Source: Candidatus Nitrotoga sp. AM1P | GTDB taxonomy: Bacteria; Pseudomonadota; Gammaproteobacteria; Burkholderiales; Gallionellaceae | Assembly (NCBI RefSeq): GCF_013168275.1 | Contig: NZ_AP019547.1 | Location: 1,736,001-1,800,000 of the forward strand | Direction: 5' to 3' | DNA length: 64,000 nt | Part shown: positions 44,113 through 53,096 of the stretch, piece after piece | Layout: every line of letters starts with the position of its first letter | How positions within the stretch are numbered: the stretch's first letter is position 1 | Made by a program: the position numbers and the translations under genes | The notes under the pieces: generated by a model | What the model was told of the DNA's origin: nothing | The model's database searches: none | The model's input: only the letters and a program-made list of their open reading frames with translations

Positions 44113-46125
44113 ATGAGCAAGAAGAATTCAAACGATCCGATTCAAGGGCACTCTAAAGCGGAGATGCGACTTGTCAGTACTTCAGCGGCGGAGGGGACTC
44201 CGCGTTCTACCGAGGAACTTCTGCATGAGCTCCAGGTGTATCAGATTAAATTGGAGATGCAGAATGAGGCATTGCGGCAGACGCAGGTCGAACTAGAGAA
44301 ATCTCGCGACCTCTATGTAGATTTTTATGACTTTTCCCCTGTTGGCTATATCACCCTTAGCCACGATGCTATTATCAACGAAATCAATCTTACCGGTGCC
44401 GCGCTCCTCGGGATGGAACGTGGCAAGTTGCGGCACCGCCGTTTTGCCCCTTTTGTTTCCCCTCAAGATCGTGACCGATGGCATCGTTACTTTCTGTCTG
44501 TTCTAAAACATGGTCATAAAGAAGAATGTGAGTTTCAATTCCAGCGAAACGACGGATCAAGATTTTTGGGACTATTGCATTGCTTGCTACTGAAAAATGA
44601 TGGTGAAAAATCAGTGGTACGTGCAGTCCTGACCGACATCACCAAGCTTAAGCAGGCGGAGGCAGAAATTGTCGCGACAAACATTGAGCTTCAAGCCACA
44701 CTTGATGCTATACCTGATTTGTTATTTGAGATTGGAATGGATGGGCGTTATTATAATTACCATGCATACCGCACCGATTTGCTGGCGACATCTCCTGATG
44801 TACTTCTAGGCAAGACCATCTTTGAAGTTCTTCCACCGGAAGCAGCAAAGATATGTATGTCAGCTCTACAAGAAGCCTCGGAACAAGGTCGGTCAACTGG
44901 AAAAGTAATTTGCCTGCCCCTGCAACAAGGTGAGCATTGGTTCGAACTCTCAGTGGCATTCAAGAGCGAGAGTAACAGTCAGGATAAACGCTTCATTGTT
45001 CTCTCGCGAGACATTACGGCACGCAAACAGGCCGAAGTGGATCTTCGTATCGCCTCCGTTGCCTTTGAGTCGCAAGAAAGCTTGATGATCACCGATGCCA
45101 ACGGCGTAATCTTGCGAGTCAATAAGGCATTTATCGAGACCAACGGCTATACGACCGAGGAAGCTGTGGGTCAGACACCGCGTCTGATCCAGTCCGGCCT
45201 ACACGACGACGATTTTCACCGCGCGATTTGGGAGACCGTTCAACGCACAGGGACATGGAAAGGAGAGGTATGGGGCCGACGCAAAAATGGTGAGCTATAT
45301 CCAAAATGGCTGACTATTTCTGCCGTTAGAGGGGGCGATTGCGCTGTAACCCACTATGTCATAGCCTATATTGACATCACCGAACTAAGAAATGCCAAAA
45401 TTGCGGCAGAGAAAGCGAATCGTGCAAAATCGGATTTTCTTTCCAGTATGAGCCATGAACTGCGTACCCCGCTCAATGCCATTCTTGGTTTCGCTCAATT
45501 GTTAGAGTTGGATCCACCCGCGCCAACTCCTATTCAAATGATCAAGATTCAAGAAATTCTTCATGGTGGATGGTATTTGCTGGATTTAATTAATGAAGTT
45601 CTTGACCTTGCTTCAATCGAGTCCGGTAAGGTAGCGCTGTCACCAGAGCTTATGTCACTGCAAGAAATTCTGCTCGAATGCAAAACCATGATAGAACCGC
45701 AAGCGGAACAGCGTGACATCAAAATAAATTTCCCTCAGCTCGATATTTCATTTTTTGTCTATGCCGATCCAACTCGAATAAAGCAAGTTTTGATTAATCT
45801 ATTGTCCAATGCGATTAAATATAACCGCGTGCATGGAACAGTTGAGGTGACATGCACCGCAAATGCCCTGAAACAATTTCGCATCAGTATTAAGGATACC
45901 GGCGAGGGATTATCCCCGGAAAAACTTGCGCAACTGTTTCAGCCATTTAATCGTCTTGGGCAAGAAAACAGTGCAGTCGAAGGAACAGGTATCGGTCTGG
46001 TGATGGTCAAGAAACTAATAGAACAGATGGGCGGTAAGATCGGTGTGGAAAGCACGATAGGTGTGGGAAGTGAGTTCTGGTTTGAACTGCCTGTTGATGG
46101 CGTTGTAGCGAGCTTGGCAGTTTAG
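44113..46125 (+). CDS. PAS-domain histidine kinase
   Basis: 670 aa, soluble (no transmembrane helix). An N-terminal coiled segment (LHELQVYQIKLEMQNEALR) is followed by three PAS domains. HisKA has FLSSMSHELRTPLNAILGFA (phospho-His), and the HATPase has INLLSNAIKYN, IKDTGEGL and GTGIGLVMVKKL. The second PAS (about 195-310, LQATLDAIPDLLFEIGMDGR, KTIFEVLPPEA) is closely paralogous to the first PAS of the kinase at 38704. No receiver is attached, so it may phosphorylate the neighbouring REC/Hpt proteins. An IS4 element lies just downstream. Confidence 0.92.
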   Translation: MSKKNSNDPIQGHSKAEMRLVSTSAAEGTPRSTEELLHELQVYQIKLEMQNEALRQTQVELEKSRDLYVDFYDFSPVGYITLSHDAIINEINLTGAALLGMERGKLRHRRFAPFVSPQDRDRWHRYFLSVLKHGHKEECEFQFQRNDGSRFLGLLHCLLLKNDGEKSVVRAVLTDITKLKQAEAEIVATNIELQATLDAIPDLLFEIGMDGRYYNYHAYRTDLLATSPDVLLGKTIFEVLPPEAAKICMSALQEASEQGRSTGKVICLPLQQGEHWFELSVAFKSESNSQDKRFIVLSRDITARKQAEVDLRIASVAFESQESLMITDANGVILRVNKAFIETNGYTTEEAVGQTPRLIQSGLHDDDFHRAIWETVQRTGTWKGEVWGRRKNGELYPKWLTISAVRGGDCAVTHYVIAYIDITELRNAKIAAEKANRAKSDFLSSMSHELRTPLNAILGFAQLLELDPPAPTPIQMIKIQEILHGGWYLLDLINEVLDLASIESGKVALSPELMSLQEILLECKTMIEPQAEQRDIKINFPQLDISFFVYADPTRIKQVLINLLSNAIKYNRVHGTVEVTCTANALKQFRISIKDTGEGLSPEKLAQLFQPFNRLGQENSAVEGTGIGLVMVKKLIEQMGGKIGVESTIGVGSEFWFELPVDGVVASLAV

Positions 46126-46254
46126 TACGGGCCCAAGAATTAATTAATCAAGAACAGACCTGTCCGGTGATTCGAATTCAGCAGCAGCACAGTAACCAAT
46201 TGAATTCAGTTAACTAAATGCCATATTTTTTGTAACCGATTTCAACTTGCAGCA

Positions 46255-46278
46255 GACTTCCGATTTTTGTCGGGAGTC
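46255..46278 (+). promoter_or_regulatory. Hairpin sequestering the transposase RBS
   Basis: GACTTCCGA-tttttg-TCGGGAGTC forms a 9-bp stem (one G-U pair). The 3' arm contains the GGGAG Shine-Dalgarno, 7 bases before the transposase ATG at 46284. In read-through transcripts this hairpin would hide the RBS, a known way for IS elements to limit transposase made from outside promoters. Confidence 0.6.
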
Positions 46279-46283
46279 TGGAT

Positions 46284-47405
46284 ATGCATGCCGGGAAACT
46301 CGTGTTCGCTCAATTGATGGCGCACCTGCCATTGCATACTTTCCGTCAGTGTGTCGCCAATTATTCAAGTCGATATCCGACGCTTACGTTTTCACATCTC
46401 GATCAATTCCTCTGTCTAGCCTTCGCGCAGCTTACGTACCGCGAAAGCCTGCGCGACATCGAAACCTGTCTGCGCGCGCACCAAGCCAAACTCTATCACT
46501 TGGGTATCCGAGGCAGCATCACCAGGAGTACGCTGGCCGATGCGAACGAATCACGCGACTGGCGCATCTATCAAGATTTTGCGCTCAGCCAAATCAAAGT
46601 GGCACGCAAACTCTATTCACAAGACAGCTTTGTCGTGGAGCTAGAGCAGACCGTCTACGCACTCGATACCACGACTATCGACCTGTGCTTGAGCGTCTTT
46701 CCTTGGGCTCGCTTTCGCCAAGCGAAAGCGGCGGTCAAGATGCATACACTGCTCGATTTGTGCGGCAATATTCCAACCTTCATTCACATCAGCGACGGCA
46801 AGATGCACGAGGTCAATGTGCTCGACATCCTGATACCCGAAGCCGGCAGCTTTTACATCATGGATCGGGGCTTCATCGATTTCGCTCGCTGGTTCACGCT
46901 GCATCAAGCGCAGGCGTTCTTCGTGATTCGTGGCAAATCCAATCTGCTCTTTCATCGCGTTTACTCCCGCGCTGTGGACAAGTCCACTGGACTCTGTTGC
47001 GATCAGACCATCGTGCTGACCGCGCCGAAGGCTCGCAAGGATTACCCTCGTCATCTTCGACGCATCAAGTTCTACGATGCAGAACACGACAGGCATCTGA
47101 TCTTCCTGACCAACAACTTCGACTTGCCTGCGCTGACTATCGCCCAGCTTTATCGTTGCCGTTGGCAGGTCGAACTATTCTTCAAATGGATCAAGCAACA
47201 TCTTCGAATCAAGAAGTTTTACGGCACCACCGAGAACGCAGTCAAAACACAAATCTGGATTGCCATCACTGTTTACGTTCTGGTCGCCATCGTCAAAAAA
47301 CGACTCAATACCGATGCTTCGCTTGACACAATTCTACAAATCTTGAGCCTCACTCTTTTCGAAAAAACACCAATTGATCAATTGCTTAAAAACACGGAGG
47401 AATAA
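46284..47405 (+). CDS. IS4-family transposase
   Basis: 373 aa and apparently intact. N-terminal DUF4372-like region (LVFAQLMAHLPLHTFRQCV, SHLDQFLCLAFAQLTYRESL). The catalytic triad is D in YALDTTTIDLCLSVFPWA, D in YIMDRGFIDFARW, and E in YRCRWQVELFFKWIKQHL, the IS4 YREK-like signature. The length is typical of IS4 elements. A long second ORF in another frame over the same DNA is a shadow. Confidence 0.92.
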   Translation: MHAGKLVFAQLMAHLPLHTFRQCVANYSSRYPTLTFSHLDQFLCLAFAQLTYRESLRDIETCLRAHQAKLYHLGIRGSITRSTLADANESRDWRIYQDFALSQIKVARKLYSQDSFVVELEQTVYALDTTTIDLCLSVFPWARFRQAKAAVKMHTLLDLCGNIPTFIHISDGKMHEVNVLDILIPEAGSFYIMDRGFIDFARWFTLHQAQAFFVIRGKSNLLFHRVYSRAVDKSTGLCCDQTIVLTAPKARKDYPRHLRRIKFYDAEHDRHLIFLTNNFDLPALTIAQLYRCRWQVELFFKWIKQHLRIKKFYGTTENAVKTQIWIAITVYVLVAIVKKRLNTDASLDTILQILSLTLFEKTPIDQLLKNTEE

Positions 47406-47560
47406 ATGCAAACTCATCATGGTAATAACCAAATGAATCTATTCAATTAAAAGTCCGAACGCCAATGTTTAAATATAATAAAATTAAGACCAGTATGTAA
47501 CCACCCTTGCTCGATTGCACGAGCTTCAAATAGTTTGTAAATATTTCCAGGAGCCTTCAT

Positions 47561-47971
47561 ATTCAACTCATCACACTGCTGCTTGCCGTTACTATCTCAA
47601 GCGTTGCAATTGCAGCCCCCGTTATGACCAAGAAAATCAACCCTGACGGCACAGTTACCTATGCTCACCATTGACCCAGTGGGAGACCCGAAGGCCGGCT
47701 CTCCAGAAACAGTCCCCCAAAAATTAAGTAAGGAAATTGATAAACAAGCAAGAGAAGTAGGTGTCCAAGTTATTGACATAACATCAAAACCTGTCATGAC
47801 AAAGAAAGTTAACTCTGACGGGACGATTACTTATGACCCAATTGACCCAAAGGCCGATTTCACGGAAACCGTTCCCCAAAAAAAGACAAGGAAGTTGATG
47901 AAAAGTTAAAAGAGCTCGGGGTGAAGGTTATAGACATAACACCCAAGAGTGAGTTAACACCAAAAAAATAA
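47561..47971 (+). pseudogene. Decayed secreted protein with duplicated DGT-IDP module
   Basis: A signal-like segment (ITLLLAVTISSVAIAA) starts after AGGAG with spacing 7, but its first codon is ATT (47561), not ATG. The body repeats a ~55-residue module: PVMTKKxNxDGTxTY, IDPxxDPKA, ETVPQKxxKE and GVxVIDIT. Frames break twice: a +1 shift near 47665 and a -1 shift at an A7G tract (47878-47885, A-AAA-AAG). Joining them gives a ~135-residue exported protein ending LTPKK. No known family. Confidence 0.6.
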
Positions 47972-48005
47972 TCTTTCAATCTTGGACTCACTCAAAAATA
48001 CCTCC

Positions 48006-48248
48006 CTATGGCCGTTGGCCATGATTGATTCCAGTTTGTCTGTCTGTTAAGTCCATTTGCATTCCTTTTACAATGAGGGAAAAGATCTGCGCACGAGAAG
48101 ACATACCGTATAAAAAAATTAATTCTTCCAGAGAATAAACCTGCTCTACCTTCTTGTTTCCTCCCGTACGCGGATATACGCACATCATCATGAATGTATT
48201 TTTGGCGGCAAACACCAGAGAGTCGAACTCTATTCCCAAGGGACACAA
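48006..48248 (-). CDS. Possible small protein, unrecognised
   Basis: 80 codons from TTG 48248 with AAGGTG about 6 bases upstream. The sequence (LGIEFDSLVFAAKNTF, SLEELIFLYGMSSRAQIFSL, IVKGMQMDLTDRQT) looks protein-like and charged, without a signal peptide, but matches no family I know. A second frame over the same bases is open too. It lies in the degraded zone between the IS4 element and the protease gene; it may be a fragment. The rest of 47972-48665 holds only the palindromic element and an AT-rich promoter region. Confidence 0.3.
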   Translation of the reverse strand: MCPLGIEFDSLVFAAKNTFMMMCVYPRTGGNKKVEQVYSLEELIFLYGMSSRAQIFSLIVKGMQMDLTDRQTGINHGQRP

Positions 48249-48475
48249 TGCTTCACCTTAAAACACGAGTGTCACCTTCGGTGATTGTCTAGCTAGTTGC
48301 CGCTTAAATGTTTTTGTTCATGTTGCTATTTTGTACTCTAAGCTCCCTTCTTATGTTCATCTTTAATGTGCTGATATCTGGAACGTCATTGATGCTAGTG
48401 TTAACCACTGGGCTGCAGGAGAACGAGCTTATTCGGCCTGTAATTTTAATTAAATGGTAGAACGTCCTTTAATCA

Positions 48476-48504
48476 AAAATAAGCAATTTGCTTATTCGCT
48501 TTTT
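48476..48504 (+). promoter_or_regulatory. Palindromic element, copy 2
   Basis: Identical over 29 bases to 31029-31057: dyad AATAAGCAA-T-TTGCTTATT (48478-48496) then CGCTTTTTTT. It lies 161 bases before the metzincin start. See the copy upstream of the PAN gene. Confidence 0.55.
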
Positions 48505-48665
48505 TTGGGTGTCGCCCTACTATTGTGCCCTTGCCGGAATAGTAACTTCCAGGTGAAGAAGATAATTTGATATGAGCAGTTCGTAAGGTCCATTATTCAA
48601 TGGACATATCAGAATAGTATAAACATTGACTAAAAATTCAGCTTTTTATTACTAAGGAGATGACT

Positions 48666-49682
48666 ATGAAAGAGAATCTAAAAATTTGTCACGACAGAAT
48701 TCTGCCGCTTGATCTTGTCCGCCCACAGCAGACTATCAAGCTTGGCATTGGGCCCGCGCGGGCGGTCCTCGTTTTCAGAAAGATGTGGATCACTGGATCG
48801 ACACTACGCGTACGATTCATGGGCGGGACCGATGCTCAGCAAGCAACCGCCAAAAAACAAGCGCTTTGGTGGCTTCCACATGCGAATTTAAAATTCGAGT
48901 TTAACAATGCACCCGACGCAGAGATTCGCATTGCTTTTGATTCTTCGGATGGGGCGTGGTCCTATATCGGCACAGATTGTCGATTGATCCCACCCGATCA
49001 GCCCACGATGAATCTTGGATTTCTCGATGGTGGCACAGCCGCCCATGAGTTCGGCCACGCTATTGGTCTTGGACACGAACATCAAAATCCGGCTGGCGGA
49101 ATTGAGTGGAACGAGGAAGTCGTAATCCGCGACTTGAGCAGACCGCCCAATAGCTGGCCCCCGGAACAAGTCCGGCAAAATGTTTTGGAAAAATATGCGG
49201 TTGATCAGATCAGAGGGACGGAATTCGATCCCGATTCGATCATGCTTTACTTTTTTCCTGACAGTTGGGTCAAAAACGGCCATGGCACCAAAGAAAATAA
49301 CGAGCTGTCAGCGGTGGACAAGACCTTCATTGCCAGCACACAAGCCTATCCGCACACTGCGGTTCAAGCGATCGAGTTAGGCATCAATGCAGCGCCCGTA
49401 TCGGCCGCGATCGGTCTACCTGGTGAAGAAGACTTGTTCAAATTCACCGTAAAAAAGAGCGGTCGCCATATCATACAAACGGGCGGTCAAACCGATGTGG
49501 TGATGAAACTGTTCGGCCCTAACAGTCAAACCAGTCTTATCACCGAAGACGACGATGGTGGAATTGGGCTAAATTCGAGAATCGCAGCTGAGCTCATCCC
49601 GGGACAATATTTTGCCCAGATTCGACATTATAATAAGGCTCAAGGTACTGGCTCGTACAGCATCAGGGTGAACAAAAACTAA
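48666..49682 (+). CDS. Metzincin-type zinc protease with C-terminal PPC domain
   Basis: 338 aa. The zinc motif is HEFGHAIGLGHEH (about residue 126), with the Met-turn in SIMLYFF (about 190), as in matrixin/astacin-like M10/M12 peptidases. The C-terminal ~100 residues (GEEDLFKFTVKKSGRHIIQT, VVMKLFGPNSQ, YFAQIRHYNKAQGTGSYSIR) form a bacterial pre-peptidase C-terminal domain. ATG 48666 is chosen because AAGGAG lies 6 bases before it; ATG 48660 overlaps the RBS. No signal peptide is visible, although homologues are mostly exported. Confidence 0.85.
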   Translation: MKENLKICHDRILPLDLVRPQQTIKLGIGPARAVLVFRKMWITGSTLRVRFMGGTDAQQATAKKQALWWLPHANLKFEFNNAPDAEIRIAFDSSDGAWSYIGTDCRLIPPDQPTMNLGFLDGGTAAHEFGHAIGLGHEHQNPAGGIEWNEEVVIRDLSRPPNSWPPEQVRQNVLEKYAVDQIRGTEFDPDSIMLYFFPDSWVKNGHGTKENNELSAVDKTFIASTQAYPHTAVQAIELGINAAPVSAAIGLPGEEDLFKFTVKKSGRHIIQTGGQTDVVMKLFGPNSQTSLITEDDDGGIGLNSRIAAELIPGQYFAQIRHYNKAQGTGSYSIRVNKN

Positions 49683-49707
49683 ACAATCAGTTTCCCTTCT
49701 TCGCCGT

Positions 49708-49729
49708 GCCCGACAAACTAGTGTCGGGC
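49708..49729. terminator. Hairpin between converging genes
   Basis: GCCCGACA-aactag-TGTCGGGC is a perfect 8-bp GC-rich inverted repeat between the metzincin and lipoprotein genes, which converge. No T-run follows, so it is a terminator only by position. Confidence 0.55.
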
Positions 49730-49753
49730 ATCAGTGACTGCCAAATTTCACTA

Positions 49754-51031
49754 TTATCGTCCGCTCAACGGCAGGGTTAGCGCCGGTCCCAGCCCTGTTT
49801 TGCCGTTTGTTTCCAGCCGCGCCAGTTGCATCAGCAACGAAAAAGTAGCCATAGTGTCTTGATCAGCTTTATCTATATAGAACCAGTAGTCCAGATATTT
49901 GACTGCCACATGCGCACTAAGTGGCCTATCTCCACTGGCCGAGTATACGTGGAAGAGATTGCTCGTTATTTTTCGCCAGTCGAACGGCTGACCAGTTTCA
50001 TCGGTCGTTGCCTGAACGAATCCCCGTTCCATATGTTCCACAGGAACATCAAGTCCTTTGGAAACGAAATATAATACCTGAAGCAACGAGCGCGTCTCCA
50101 GGTCCAAAACGTCTACGCCTTCCGGCGGATGATTTATTTTGAACGGGTCCAGGTTCTCGATCTTGAGATCATATTTCGGCAGTCCCGGCCGGAGACCGAA
50201 AACCTGGGCGAGTTCGCGCATTTCGGTAGAGGTCAAGGCTTCCGGATGAATCCTCATCACCGGTTGCCGGTTCTTCTTGACTAATGCCAATGCGCTGTTT
50301 TGATCAGGACGAAACTCATAGCCTTCCTTGGCCGCGTCCAGCAAGTCGTGAGCCGTTGGGGCAGCGGCCACAGTACCTTGTGGCTCCTCACGCTCTTCAG
50401 TACCGAACACGATATGGCCACGATCCTGCAACGCTTGCAGTGCATTGATGCCGCGCAAAAATTCGGCATAGTCTGGCAAGCTCTTTAACGTCGGGCCACT
50501 ACCGTTCTGGGCATTGGAAATCCAATTAAGATTCTCCAGCCACAGACGGAATACCGTGGATATCGGCCACGTTGTTTTTGTAAGGTAAAGCACACCGTCA
50601 AGTGTCATCGGTGTAAAGAGCTTGCGTGTGAATTCCTGGTCGTCAAGCGGTGTCAGCGTGATGGTCGGACGGTCAGTAGTGGATATTTGCGCTTGCGGCA
50701 GCAGGGCAGCAAAGTGCTGCGCCGGATCACCGCCGCTCACACCGAAGAAGGGAGCCAGTTGAAAGCTTTTCTGCACCTCGGATTGCGTCGCAATCGCCGA
50801 TACCGCCAGGCTGCTCGGTGTATCGTTGTAGCGCAGTCGAACAATGTTGAGTAGCAATTGGGCCTCGCTGGTACTCTTGATCGCCTCATTGTAAATCAGA
50901 CGGTTAGCCTCGAGGCTGCGTGGGCCAGTGGCGCAACCGGCTGTTGATAAGCAAACGACCCCTATCGCCAGGTATGACATAAATCGGTTGCATCCGTAGG
51001 GTGCATTGTTCTTTTGCATAGGTATCTTCAC
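49754..51031 (-). CDS. Putative outer-membrane lipoprotein of unknown function
   Basis: 425 aa from GTG 51031, which has GGGAGG 6 bases upstream; ATG 51049 has none, and ATG 51019 is too far from it. A signal peptide with lipobox LSTAGC (Cys about 33) is followed by RSLEANRLIYNEAIKSTSEAQLLLNIVRLRYND, a conserved opening of a lipoprotein family seen in many proteobacteria. The rest is mixed alpha/beta with no known catalytic motif. Function unknown. Confidence 0.75.
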   Translation of the reverse strand: MKIPMQKNNAPYGCNRFMSYLAIGVVCLSTAGCATGPRSLEANRLIYNEAIKSTSEAQLLLNIVRLRYNDTPSSLAVSAIATQSEVQKSFQLAPFFGVSGGDPAQHFAALLPQAQISTTDRPTITLTPLDDQEFTRKLFTPMTLDGVLYLTKTTWPISTVFRLWLENLNWISNAQNGSGPTLKSLPDYAEFLRGINALQALQDRGHIVFGTEEREEPQGTVAAAPTAHDLLDAAKEGYEFRPDQNSALALVKKNRQPVMRIHPEALTSTEMRELAQVFGLRPGLPKYDLKIENLDPFKINHPPEGVDVLDLETRSLLQVLYFVSKGLDVPVEHMERGFVQATTDETGQPFDWRKITSNLFHVYSASGDRPLSAHVAVKYLDYWFYIDKADQDTMATFSLLMQLARLETNGKTGLGPALTLPLSGR

Positions 51032-51359
51032 TGGCAGCCTCCCTCCCATTTTTTATTGGCTCTATTATGAAAGAGAGTGGGTAATCAACTTTCAACCTCC
51101 CGCGGAAGCAATAAATCTGCTCATCCTTCGACAAGCTCAGGACAAGCGGATATTTAGATGATTATTTCTTGTTGTTCATCTTGCACTTTCGAAGGTTTAG
51201 CCACTACCATTCACGTAGAGCCTTCTTATTTGTCTAGCTGATTTTCCGATATCAACGAAGTTAACAAATTACAGGGCACCTCTAAAACTTCCCGTTTTCT
51301 CCATTTAGATTGCCTTGCTGAAAATGGCTTATCCAGTTGCATAGCGTTTAGGTGGCATT
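51032..51359. other. Intergenic region between the lipoprotein gene and trxC
   Basis: 328 bases. It contains the dispersed repeat at 51119-51144. No gene is seen. Confidence 0.5.
51119..51144. repeat. Dispersed CCTTCGACAAGCTCAGG-type repeat
   Basis: TCCTTCGACAAGCTCAGGAC followed by AAGCGG. This sequence type is a widely scattered short intergenic repeat in many bacterial genomes (usual form CTTCGACAGGCTCAGG). A single copy is seen here. Confidence 0.55.
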
Positions 51360-51794
51360 TTAGGCGTTAGCACGAGCCCACGACACAATACCGGCCACAT
51401 CCATGGCACCCGCCTGTCTTGCCACCTCGTGTCCATTTTTAAATATGGCCAGGGTGGGAATGCTGCGGATGTTATAGCGCGCGCCTAACTCCTGTGCCTC
51501 TTCTGTATTTAATTTAGCTAAACGTATTCCCGGCTCGAGTTTCTCTGCTGCCTGAATAAAAGCGGGCGCCATCATGCGGCAGGGACCACACCATGGTGCC
51601 CAGAAATCCACCAGAACCGGGATATCGTTACGCGTGATGTGCTTTTCGAAGTTGCTGCTGCTCAATTCAACCGGATGCGCGTTAAATAGAGCTTGTTTAC
51701 ATTTGCCGCAGCTTGGCTGACTAGTTAGCTTTTCAGTGGGAATGCGGTTTACCGCATCGCAACTCGGACAAACGATATTAATGGAATCACTCAT
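51360..51794 (-). CDS. trxC: Thioredoxin TrxC (thioredoxin 2)
   Basis: 144 aa. An N-terminal zinc-binding domain has two CxxC pairs (CPSC, CGKC) that mark TrxC rather than TrxA. The thioredoxin domain holds the active site WAPWCGPCRMMAP and the cis-proline SIPT. It is a cytoplasmic disulfide reductase, often linked to oxidative stress. It lies 46 bases after nadC on the same strand. Confidence 0.94.
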   Translation of the reverse strand: MSDSINIVCPSCDAVNRIPTEKLTSQPSCGKCKQALFNAHPVELSSSNFEKHITRNDIPVLVDFWAPWCGPCRMMAPAFIQAAEKLEPGIRLAKLNTEEAQELGARYNIRSIPTLAIFKNGHEVARQAGAMDVAGIVSWARANA

Positions 51795-51840
51795 GATTTT
51801 TACCTCCGTTGTGAATACTCTCTACATGGGGGGCGATAGT

Positions 51841-52686
51841 TTAAATTTCAAACCGCATTGATAAATCTACCGCCTGTATATCTTTGGTCAAGCCACCAAT
51901 GGAAATGCGTTCTACGCCAGTCTCGGCGATAGCGCGTACTTTATCCAGAGTAATGCCACCAGAGGCTTCCAGCTCGGCGCGTCCGGCAGTGAATTTGACA
52001 GCAACTCGCATATTATCGAGATCGAAATTATCGAGCAAAATTAGCTTGGCACCTGTATCTAGCGCTTCACGCAGCTGTTCCAGATTTTCTACTTCAATTT
52101 GGATGCTTATACCCTCAAGGGCAAGACGGAAAGCCTGTTCCAACGCAGGACGGATACCACCCGCAGCCAGAATGTGATTCTCCTTAATCAGTACGCCATC
52201 AAATAAACCAATCCGCTGGTTATATCCACCGCCCGTTTTCACCGCATATTTCTGTGCCATGCGCAGACCCGGCAGTGTCTTGCGTGTATCCAGAATCTTC
52301 GCGTGCGTGCCGCGCACTGCTTCGACATAGTGCCGTGTCTGCGTCGCGGTAGCGGAAAGTGTCTGCAAAAAATTAAGCGCACACCGTTCAGCAGTCAGCA
52401 TCGCACGTGCATCACCGCGTATTTCGCACAGCGTTTGCTTGGCTGTTATGACATCGCCATCCTGCACAAGCCAATGAATGATGCAATCTTTATCCATCGC
52501 TTTAAAACATGCATCAAACCAAGCTGCGCCGCATAACACTGCATTTTGGCGCGTTATAACAGTGGCGTGTGCTTCTGTATGCAAGGGAATGAGTTGTGCG
52601 GTAAGGTCACCGCTACGCAGATCTTCATCAAGAGCGGTGGTGACGTTGGCATAAATATGGGTCGCCAGTTTATGTTGGTTGGTCAT
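51841..52686 (-). CDS. nadC: Nicotinate-nucleotide pyrophosphorylase (carboxylating)
   Basis: 281 aa quinolinate phosphoribosyltransferase of NAD synthesis. Motifs are DLRSGDLTAQLIP, ERCALNFLQTLSATATQTRHYV, LDTRKTLPGLRMAQKYAVKTGGG, IQIEVENLEQLREAL and LEASGGITLDKVRAIAETGVERISIG. Length and blocks are normal. It is probably transcribed with trxC. Confidence 0.95.
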   Translation of the reverse strand: MTNQHKLATHIYANVTTALDEDLRSGDLTAQLIPLHTEAHATVITRQNAVLCGAAWFDACFKAMDKDCIIHWLVQDGDVITAKQTLCEIRGDARAMLTAERCALNFLQTLSATATQTRHYVEAVRGTHAKILDTRKTLPGLRMAQKYAVKTGGGYNQRIGLFDGVLIKENHILAAGGIRPALEQAFRLALEGISIQIEVENLEQLREALDTGAKLILLDNFDLDNMRVAVKFTAGRAELEASGGITLDKVRAIAETGVERISIGGLTKDIQAVDLSMRFEI

Positions 52687-53096
52687 TTTAGTTTAGTCGT
52701 GGGTACCCGTAATGTGCTCATTATCAAATTATAAATTTTCATCCGTATTGAGAATCTCCCCTCAAACCACCTATCACAAGTGCGAGGTAGTTCCGTATTG
52801 GATCAAACTGTATTTTGAATTAATAAAACCAATTCAATAAGTTCTGTGCTATTAGAACAAACTATCGAATGAATCTCGTAGTTCGCAACAAAAAACAATA
52901 CAGCAATGGCAAGTAGCGTTAATTTTAAATCCAGTCATTCCAAGCCTTGCTGTTCAATACCATCAGAGAACTGAGTAATATCCGATTTTAAATAACCCAT
53001 CAAAGTTTTAATTGTAATTAAACATAGCAAAACTTGGCGAAAAAATTCAGATTCTGCTGTATTTAACGATTTCAAAAGGAGCAAGTGGTGTAAACG
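52687..53096. other. AT-rich intergenic region before the IS5 remnant
   Basis: About 410 bases. A 7-bp inverted repeat (TTGAATT-aataaaacc-AATTCAA, 52816-52838) is the only structure found. No gene is recognisable and the terminal repeat of the IS5 element was not located. Confidence 0.4.

Larger units (their letters stand above)
46155..47465 (+). mobile_element. IS4-family insertion sequence (ends approximate)
   Basis: About 1.3 kb around an intact DDE transposase gene. The ends are tentative: CTGTCCGGTGATTCGAATTC on the left and, on the other strand, GCGTTCGGACTTTTAATTGAA on the right are only weakly matching inverted repeats. No clear target duplication was found. It sits between the histidine kinase gene and a decayed secreted-protein gene. 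Confidence 0.7.

Noticed and set aside
46247..47326. 359-residue ORF overlapping the IS4 transposase
   Set aside because: Ser/Arg-rich out-of-frame shadow; the transposase frame has the DDE motifs.
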